DNA from: JAGTQI01 sp038868115
Lineage (GTDB): Archaea; Thermoproteota; Bathyarchaeia; Bathyarchaeales; Bathycorpusculaceae
Assembly: GCA_038868115.1 (NCBI GenBank)
Contig: JAWBXA010000009.1
Coordinates: forward strand, 1 to 47,942
Length of the DNA: 47,942 bases
Direction: 5' to 3'
The translations under genes were made by a program, and so were the position numbers. The notes under the pieces were generated by a model. The model searched no databases. It was not told the origin of the DNA and saw only the letters and a program-made list of their open reading frames with translations. Numbering within the stretch: the stretch's first letter is position 1; each line of letters starts with the position of its first letter. Below are positions 42,237-47,942 of this stretch, in pieces.

Positions 42237-43262
42237 ATGAAAGCTGCCGTTTATTATAGTCAGTCAAACATAGTAGTCGAGGAGATGTCAACACCTGAGA
42301 TTAGCGATGATGAAGTTCTCGTTGAGATGAAGGCTTGTGGAATCTGCGGCTCTGATTTGATGGATTGGTATTTGAAAAATCGTGCTCCACTAGTTCTTGG
42401 ACACGAGCCTTCAGGTGTCGTTGTTGAGAAGGGGAAAAACGTTAAAAATTTTGATATTGGCGACAGAGTTTTTGTCCACCATCATGTTGCATGTTTGAAA
42501 TGTTACCACTGCCTACATGGAGAATACACCCTATGCGATCAATTTCACAAAACAAACATTGTTCCGGGAGGTTTCGCCGAGTACTTTAGGGTTCCAACTC
42601 CAAACCTTCAACTGGACACGCTTAAAATTCCAAACAACCTATCATTTGAGGAGGCAACCCTAATTGAGCCTGTTGGCTGCTGCATAAGAGCCATTAAAAA
42701 ATGTGGCATTCAGAAGGGCGACACTGTTACTGTGATAGGTGCTGGAGCAACCGGCATTATTCACACAGTTTTAGCTAAGATTTATGGTGCAGGAAAAGTT
42801 ATTGCAAGCGATTTGATCGACTTCCGCTTAAGAGCTGCCGAAAAATTCGGAGCTGACGTCACCGTAAATCCATCAAACCAAGATTTAGCCGCGATTGTGC
42901 GAAAAGAAACTGATGGTAGGGGCGTTGACCTAGCAATTATCACAGCTCCAAGCCTAGAAGCCTACAAGACTGGGCTGAGCATATGCAGAAAAGGCGGAAA
43001 ACTCTGCGTTTTCGCCCCAACAGACCCTGGAAAAATCTTGGAAATAAGCCCGAAACAGCTTTTCTTTAACGAGCTGCAGATAATTCCCTCCTATTCGACT
43101 TCTCACGTGGAAACTAGGGAAGCCTTAGTGCTGATAAAGTCCGGAAAAATTCGCGTAAAGGATTTGATAACCCATCGCTTCCCGCTTGAGGAGACTGCCA
43201 AAGCCTTTAAAACCGCTTTGGAAGACAAAGAGAGCATAAAGGTCATAGTGCTTGGCAAGTGA
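42237..43262 (+). CDS. Zinc-dependent medium-chain dehydrogenase (sorbitol/threonine dehydrogenase-like)
   Basis: I start at ATG 42237 because the family begins MKAAVYY; an upstream in-frame ATG at 42168 would add an unrelated 23-residue tail. The 341-residue enzyme has catalytic zinc ligands Cys37 and His56/Glu57, structural zinc cysteines 86, 89, 92 and 100, and a Rossmann VIGAGATGIIH. It oxidises an alcohol or polyol with NAD(P). It lies six bases before a second enzyme of the same family, so both probably act in one pathway of sugar or polyol use. Confidence 0.88.
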   Translation: MKAAVYYSQSNIVVEEMSTPEISDDEVLVEMKACGICGSDLMDWYLKNRAPLVLGHEPSGVVVEKGKNVKNFDIGDRVFVHHHVACLKCYHCLHGEYTLCDQFHKTNIVPGGFAEYFRVPTPNLQLDTLKIPNNLSFEEATLIEPVGCCIRAIKKCGIQKGDTVTVIGAGATGIIHTVLAKIYGAGKVIASDLIDFRLRAAEKFGADVTVNPSNQDLAAIVRKETDGRGVDLAIITAPSLEAYKTGLSICRKGGKLCVFAPTDPGKILEISPKQLFFNELQIIPSYSTSHVETREALVLIKSGKIRVKDLITHRFPLEETAKAFKTALEDKESIKVIVLGK

Positions 43263-43268
43263 AACACC

Positions 43269-44297
43269 ATGAAGGCAGCCATGCTTTACGGAGTTAAAGA
43301 CCTAAGAATTGAAGATGTGGAAACTCCAAAGGTTGGGGCTGGCGAAGTACTTGTTCGGGTGAAAGCTGCCACAACATGCGGAACAGACCTAAAAATTTTC
43401 CAGCGGGGCTACGTTGAAAAGGTGATAAAGCTTCCAACAGTTTTTGGACACGAATGGGCAGGAGAAGTTGTAGAAGTCGGCGAAGGACTGGAATGGCCTA
43501 GAAAGGGCATGAGAGTTCGAGCTGGCAACAGTGCTCCGTGCCTGCGCTGCTTCATGTGTAGTAAAGGCAAGTACAATCTTTGCGAGAACATGATTTGGCT
43601 CTGGGGAGCCTACGCCGAATACATTAAAGTTCCAGCCCACATGGTCCGCGTCAACATGCAAGAAATCCCATCACATATATCTTATGAGGAGGCCGCTATA
43701 ACAGAGCCACTAGCATGCGTGCTCCACGGAGTCGAAGAGGCAAGGGTTAAGCTCGGCGACTCGGTGGCAATTATAGGTGCTGGACCCATAGGGCTTTTGC
43801 ACCTTTTAACAGTCAAGAAAATGGGAGCCGAAAAAGTCATAATGGTAGACCTCATCGATGAAAGGCTAGAATTCGCCAAAAAGCTCGGGGCAGATGAAAC
43901 CATAAATGCTAAAAGTAGAAATGTTGAAGAAGCTGTTCGCAATGTAACAAGCGGTTATGGAGCTGACGTCGTTATTGAGGCTACTGGACAGACCCAAACG
44001 TGGGAGCAAGCTCTAAGGCTTGTAAGAAAAGGCGGAACGGTCCTAGAATTTGGCGGATGCCCGCCCGGAGCGGAAGTGCGGTTTAACGCCGAAAAGCTTC
44101 ATTACGGAGAAATCACCGTGCTAGGCACTTTTCACGCGACACCCATGCACTTTAGGAAAGCCCTAAGCTTAATAGCCTCAAAAACTATCAATGCTGCGCC
44201 CTTCATAACACGAAGAATGCCTCTAGAAAAGATAGTGGAAGCATTCCAGATATTAGCCACTTCAAAAAACGAAATAAAAATAGCCATACAACCATAA
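43269..44297 (+). CDS. Zinc-dependent medium-chain dehydrogenase, second of a tandem pair
   Basis: The 342-residue enzyme has Cys37, His61/Glu62, structural cysteines 91, 94, 97 and 105, and the nucleotide site IIGAGPIGLLH. It is a diverged paralogue of the gene before it, including loss of some loop residues around the catalytic zinc, so it need not share the substrate. L-threonine, sorbitol and alcohol dehydrogenases all look like this; I do not choose among them. Confidence 0.87.
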   Translation: MKAAMLYGVKDLRIEDVETPKVGAGEVLVRVKAATTCGTDLKIFQRGYVEKVIKLPTVFGHEWAGEVVEVGEGLEWPRKGMRVRAGNSAPCLRCFMCSKGKYNLCENMIWLWGAYAEYIKVPAHMVRVNMQEIPSHISYEEAAITEPLACVLHGVEEARVKLGDSVAIIGAGPIGLLHLLTVKKMGAEKVIMVDLIDERLEFAKKLGADETINAKSRNVEEAVRNVTSGYGADVVIEATGQTQTWEQALRLVRKGGTVLEFGGCPPGAEVRFNAEKLHYGEITVLGTFHATPMHFRKALSLIASKTINAAPFITRRMPLEKIVEAFQILATSKNEIKIAIQP

Positions 44298-44301
44298 AGC
44301 A

Positions 44302-44463
44302 ATGCAAACAGTGACTGGCATGGTTAAGGCTGAAGGCTACGTTTTAAGAATAGCCGGAAAGGGATTGAAAAGCTGGACAAACAACAAATATTTTTGGAAA
44401 ATAGAGTTCGGCGACTCATTTATCGGCTATGGCGTAATAGAGAGAGTACACGGAAAAGCTTAG
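44302..44463 (+). CDS. Possible small protein of 53 residues
   Basis: A short frame from ATG 44302, four bases after the dehydrogenase stop, encodes a charged, aromatic-rich peptide (VLRIAGKGLKSWTNNKYFW and on to FIGYGVIERVHGKA). It has no strong ribosome site. The tight spacing suggests it belongs to the same operon, or it is a remnant of a larger gene. No homologue known to me. Confidence 0.3.
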   Translation: MQTVTGMVKAEGYVLRIAGKGLKSWTNNKYFWKIEFGDSFIGYGVIERVHGKA

Positions 44464-44497
44464 CTTTCTGACGAGGAGCAGAGGGGATGCGAAACAT

Positions 44498-44599
44498 ATG
44501 GATAGCGTAAAACCTAGAATTTATCTTATCAATAAAGTGCTTCATAACTTGTTGATTAAAGGCGAGATAAAATCCGTTCCAAGCCCATCTGAAGGGTAA
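44498..44599 (+). CDS. Possible 33-residue peptide or gene remnant
   Basis: A frame from ATG 44498 after a GAGGGG-like purine stretch encodes KPRIYLINKVLHNLLIKGEIK and ends in TAA. It looks like a helical fragment and could be a decayed piece of a regulator. Low confidence. Confidence 0.2.
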   Translation: MDSVKPRIYLINKVLHNLLIKGEIKSVPSPSEG

Positions 44600-44601
44600 A
44601 T

Positions 44602-45246
44602 TTACCAGAAAGGCTGTATATATTCCCTAACCCTAAATTTTATGCCTAGTTGCTTTGCAATTTCTTCCACTTTTTGGATGTCGACTTCTGGGATTCTAAC
44701 GGCTGTTATCTCCAATTCTAGAGGCTCTTTCGCCTTCTCAATGAATTCTATAATGCTTTTAAATGCGTTTTTGAATGTCGGTCTACACACTTGGTTATAA
44801 GTTTCTTCATCATGGGCGTTTAAGCTAACACTTACCTTGTCAATGCCAGCCGTTTTCAACTCTTCAACGACTTTCCGCCCCTTGTTAAGTAGGAAAGCTT
44901 GACCGTTTGTGTCCACTCTTAACGTCACAATTTTTCCATAATGTTTCCTTATCCATTTGCTAACTTCTAAAGCGCAGTCAAGCCTCATTAGGGGCTCTCC
45001 GAAGCCGCAGAAAACAATTTCACGCCAATTTCGCCAATTTATGACGTTTTCAAGCTCTGTAACGATTTCGTTGACGGCGGGCTCTCTTTCAAGTTTTAGG
45101 TTAAACCCTCCCACACCGTCTCGAAAATTTTTTAGGCAAAAGTAACAGTTATTGGAGCACCTATTCGTTATGTTAAGGTATAGGTTTTCTCCAAGCCAAT
45201 AGACGATGCTGGGACGCCTTTTACCTGCCATCGCCTGTTTCTCCAC
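44602..45246 (-). CDS. Radical SAM protein of the TatD-associated type
   Basis: The 214-residue protein has the iron-sulfur motif C30-x3-C34-x2-C37 inside YLNITNRCSNNCYFCLKNF, the GFGEPLMR motif and a short TIM-barrel-like remainder ending REYIQPFW. The shortness and the FRDGVGGFNLKLEREPAVNEI stretch match a small radical SAM family often found fused or next to TatD nucleases; no TatD gene is seen here. The reaction is unknown. The start is GTG at 45246. Confidence 0.78.
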   Translation of the reverse strand: MEKQAMAGKRRPSIVYWLGENLYLNITNRCSNNCYFCLKNFRDGVGGFNLKLEREPAVNEIVTELENVINWRNWREIVFCGFGEPLMRLDCALEVSKWIRKHYGKIVTLRVDTNGQAFLLNKGRKVVEELKTAGIDKVSVSLNAHDEETYNQVCRPTFKNAFKSIIEFIEKAKEPLELEITAVRIPEVDIQKVEEIAKQLGIKFRVREYIQPFW

Positions 45247-45352
45247 CTTAACTGGCAGCGTTTTTACGAATAAAGGTTAAGGCGGCACATGCAAGAATAA
45301 ATTTAAAAGCAGACTTGAGGCTTATGGTTTGTTATTGTTAGGGGCAAAGCGA

Positions 45353-46978
45353 ATGGTTAAATACATTTTTGTGACAGGCGGCGTTTTAAGCTCTGTTGGT
45401 AAAGGTATTGTAACGTCTTCTATTGGAAAGATGCTTCAAGCCAGAGGGTTTAAGGTCACCGCCATAAAAATTGATCCTTACGTTAATGTTGATGCTGGAA
45501 CCATGAACCCTTACATGCACGGTGAGGTTTATGTGACGGACGACGGCGGAGAAACAGACTTAGACTTGGGCTGGTATGAGCGTTTCCTGGACTTAGACCT
45601 GAAAAGAGAGAATAACATCACTACCGGCATTGTTTACAAGGCTGTTATCGAAAAGGAGCGGCGAGGTGACTTCCTTGGAAGATGTGTCCAAATAGTGCCC
45701 CATGTGACTAACGAGATAAAAAGTCGAATAAGAAACGTGGCTTTGAACGCGGGGGTTGACGTAGCCCTTACAGAGGTTGGCGGAACAGTTGGCGACATTG
45801 AAGGTTTACCCTTTCTTGAGGCTATAAGGCAGATGCGTCTTGAAGAGGGTTATGAAAACACTTTGTATGTGCATGTGGCCTTAGTCCCAATATTAGACGT
45901 TACTAAAGAGATGAAGACAAAGCCATTACAGCACAGCGTCAACGAGTTGCGGCGCATCGGCATACAACCCGATATAATAGTTGCAAGATGCTCCAAAATG
46001 ATAGACTCAGAAGCCTTGAGAAAAATAGCCTTGTTCGGCACAATTCCAGAAAACGCCGTTTTCTGCTCATACAATGTTGAATCCGTCTATCAAGTACCGC
46101 TAATCCTTGACGAGCAGGGAATGGGCAACTTCATATGCAAGAGGCTCGGGCTCCCAGAACGTGATCCAGACTTTGAAGACTGGAAAAAATTTGTTGATGC
46201 AGTGCTAAGCCCGGAACATGAAGTCAAAATAGCCTTGATTGGAAAATATGCCGTGTTAGCTGACAGCTATGCAAGCATGAGTGAAGCGCTACGTCATGGC
46301 GGTGCGGCGTGCAGAACAAAAGTGAACATTCATTATATTGAAGCTGAAATCTTCGAGAAAAACCCCAACAAGGTTCAAATGCTAAGGGATTATGACGGAA
46401 TCTTTGTTCCTTATGGTTTCGGTCCAAGGGGAGCTGAAGGAAAGATTATGGCAATAAAATTTGCAAGAGAAAATGGGATGCCATTTCTAGGCATATGTTA
46501 TGGCTTCCAACTAGCCGTTGTTGAGTTCGCCAGAAACGTCTGCGGTTTGGAAAAAGCAAACAGCACAGAAATAGACCCTAACACACCCCATCCAGTGATA
46601 GACCTAATGCCAGAACAAAGAGGCATAGAGTACAAGGGCGCAACAATGCGCCTAGGTGTCCACAAAATAGTCATAAAACCAAACACTTTAGCGCATGTGC
46701 TCTACAAAAGCGTAGAGATTTATGAACGGCACCGCCACAGATTCGAAGTTAACATTGACTATGCGGAGAAGCTAGAAAGGAACGGCTTAGTTTTTTCTGG
46801 AAAAAGCCCGGATGGAAGAAGGATGGAAATCTTAGAATTGCCAAACCACTTCTTCTTTTTCGCATCTCAATTTCATGGAGAATTTAAAAGCCGTCCGGGA
46901 AAACCAGATCCAGAATATTATGGCTTTGTTAAGGCTTGCTTGGAAAAGAAGCTTGGAAAAACTAGACCTGAATTTTAG
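45353..46978 (+). CDS. pyrG: CTP synthase
   Basis: The 541-residue enzyme aminates UTP to CTP. The synthase domain begins MVKYIFVTGGVLSSVGKG and includes KIDPYVNVDAGTMNPYMHGEV; the glutaminase domain has the nucleophile Cys382 in GICYGFQ and the His508/Glu510 pair in QFHGEF. ATG 45353 matches the family start exactly; a frame extension of eight codons to TTG 45329 is ignored. Single gene. Confidence 0.97.
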   Translation: MVKYIFVTGGVLSSVGKGIVTSSIGKMLQARGFKVTAIKIDPYVNVDAGTMNPYMHGEVYVTDDGGETDLDLGWYERFLDLDLKRENNITTGIVYKAVIEKERRGDFLGRCVQIVPHVTNEIKSRIRNVALNAGVDVALTEVGGTVGDIEGLPFLEAIRQMRLEEGYENTLYVHVALVPILDVTKEMKTKPLQHSVNELRRIGIQPDIIVARCSKMIDSEALRKIALFGTIPENAVFCSYNVESVYQVPLILDEQGMGNFICKRLGLPERDPDFEDWKKFVDAVLSPEHEVKIALIGKYAVLADSYASMSEALRHGGAACRTKVNIHYIEAEIFEKNPNKVQMLRDYDGIFVPYGFGPRGAEGKIMAIKFARENGMPFLGICYGFQLAVVEFARNVCGLEKANSTEIDPNTPHPVIDLMPEQRGIEYKGATMRLGVHKIVIKPNTLAHVLYKSVEIYERHRHRFEVNIDYAEKLERNGLVFSGKSPDGRRMEILELPNHFFFFASQFHGEFKSRPGKPDPEYYGFVKACLEKKLGKTRPEF

Positions 46979-47180
46979 GCTTTAGAAACCTATATCCTCG
47001 CGGAGCAAAATTTTCCACTTTTAGCGCTCCGAGCAAAGCGCAAGCAACCAGCAAGCCGAAATGACGTTGCTGTAGAATAGGGCTTTCTTTATTTTGCCTT
47101 CAGGTTTACACGGTATGCCTAAGTTGGGTAAAGTATATAATGCGGCTAAAGGTTTTCTGCGTCATTGAGATGGAAGACAA
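46979..47180. other. Intergenic region, promoter of membrane protein gene
   Basis: About 200 bases with no open frame of note. AAGTATATAATGC near 47131-47143 is a good TATA box about 40 bases before the next ATG. Confidence 0.45.
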
Positions 47181-47942
47181 ATGGCTTCCATCAAACCAAA
47201 AATCACATGGAAAACCCTAATCATGCTTTCGATTGGCATAACAGCCTTCATCCTATACCTTTCCATTTTCCGTGTAGATATACCAGAAATCATTGCGAAG
47301 ATTAAGAGGGCAAACATGTTTCTTTATTTGCTGGCTGCTTCACTCATCTTCGTCGAGATGTTTCTTTACTCAACGGCTTGGCACACTCTGCTAAAATTTC
47401 TTTCGTTGAAAATTTCAGTTCTGAAATCCTGCCTTTATGTTTGGTATGGAAACTTTATGGACATTATCATACCAGCGGAATCCATAAGTGGAGAAATCTC
47501 TAGAGCATATCTGATCATTCGCGAGCAAGGAAACGACATAAGCGGCAAGGTCGCAGCATCCCTAGTAACTCATAGGCTAATAGGCATGGGAATTGGCGCA
47601 GTAACAATAGGAATTGGAACAATAATGCTTCTAATGACGCCTATTAACCCACTAATCTTTAATTTAAGCATCTTTGTCACCGCGACAACAGTCTTCTTCA
47701 TTATTTTGCTTCTCATTATTTTGCTTCTCATTCTATGTGTCAAAAAAAATTGGACTTTGAAAATCATAGACCGCCTAATCAAAATTTTTGAATTTATTGG
47801 CAAAGATTCGTGGAAAACGAAGTTAACGAAGGCTAGGGAAGAAGCCTTTAAAATTGTTGGAACTTTTCATGATTCAATGAAGGAATACGCCCAAGCACCA
47901 AAAGTTATTTTAACCTCAATCGTGTTAACCGCGTTTTCGTGG
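47181..47942 (+). CDS. Partial flippase-like membrane protein (LPG synthase/AglD-type transmembrane family)
   Basis: The gene runs off the end of the window, with 254 codons visible. It starts at ATG 47181; an in-frame TGA at 47166-47168 excludes a longer version. At least six hydrophobic segments are visible, with the family motif PAESISGEISRAYLI and VTHRLIG in the third region. Proteins of this type move or modify lipid-linked compounds in the membrane; the exact role is not known. Confidence 0.75.
   Translation, partial: MASIKPKITWKTLIMLSIGITAFILYLSIFRVDIPEIIAKIKRANMFLYLLAASLIFVEMFLYSTAWHTLLKFLSLKISVLKSCLYVWYGNFMDIIIPAESISGEISRAYLIIREQGNDISGKVAASLVTHRLIGMGIGAVTIGIGTIMLLMTPINPLIFNLSIFVTATTVFFIILLLIILLLILCVKKNWTLKIIDRLIKIFEFIGKDSWKTKLTKAREEAFKIVGTFHDSMKEYAQAPKVILTSIVLTAFSW

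Noticed and set aside
44302..44502. Readthrough of TAG at 44461 joining the small frames
   Set aside because: The continuation ends at another TAG after 13 codons and shows no motif; the two small frames are in different phases.
1..47942. CRISPR arrays, insertion sequences, rRNA genes
   Set aside because: No regularly spaced repeats, transposase motifs or rRNA-like sequence were seen on either strand.

Overview
The window is archaeal. The evidence is an archaeal GatD/GatE amidotransferase pair, ribosomal protein eS30, PyrI, HerA-NurA, archaeal Elp3, YchF-like GTPase, DUF373 and COG1340-type proteins, ADP-forming acyl-CoA synthetase beta, and frequent GTG/TTG starts with TATA boxes and GGTG/GGAGG ribosome sites. 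The gene set and style suggest an uncultured anaerobic lineage such as Bathyarchaeia; that placement is inference. The sequence is a scaffolded metagenomic assembly: a 99-base N gap at 8733-8831 is flanked by two identical 128-bp copies of the same sequence, so one MscS gene is falsely split.

Layout. 1-4800 (+): tail of a UMP-kinase-like gene, a PadR regulator with a DrrA/DrrB-type ABC exporter, a rhomboid protease and a Nudix hydrolase. 4783-7837: NurA-HerA on the minus strand, diverging from a small winged-helix gene, with operator-like palindromes around a shared TATA box. 8109-12176: MscS channel, an SFM1-like SPOUT methyltransferase, three overlapping genes paralogous to the small winged-helix gene, and a coiled-coil zinc-ribbon membrane protein. 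12183-19500 (-): GatE-GatD, a zinc-finger protein with an Mrr-like nuclease domain, Elp3 and eS30. A tRNA-Leu(CAG) follows.

20060-26386 is the most unusual region: two homologues of the pyrrolysine enzyme MtmB (monomethylamine methyltransferase), each with an uninterrupted frame and proline where MtmB has pyrrolysine, plus a cognate-type corrinoid protein, an MFS transporter and a saccharopine-dehydrogenase-like oxidoreductase. This looks like a pyrrolysine-independent corrinoid methyl-transfer system for an unknown, probably amine-type, substrate. The methyl acceptor enzyme and corrinoid activase are not in the window.

26625-30613: PyrI and PyrB encoded divergently, then a winged-helix/ATP-cone/NrdD fusion whose C terminus lacks the expected glycyl-radical motif, and tRNA-Pro(CGG). 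30882-37825: exported M28 peptidase, acyl-CoA synthetase beta, and a plus-strand run of coiled-coil protein, DUF373 protein, MTA/nucleoside phosphorylase and cis-prenyltransferase. 37837-42107 (-): YchF-like GTPase, transglutaminase-like membrane protein and three small membrane proteins. 42237-47942: two tandem zinc dehydrogenases, a TatD-associated-type radical SAM protein, CTP synthase, and the start of a flippase-like membrane protein. UMP kinase, aspartate carbamoyltransferase and CTP synthase give the window a scattered pyrimidine pathway.
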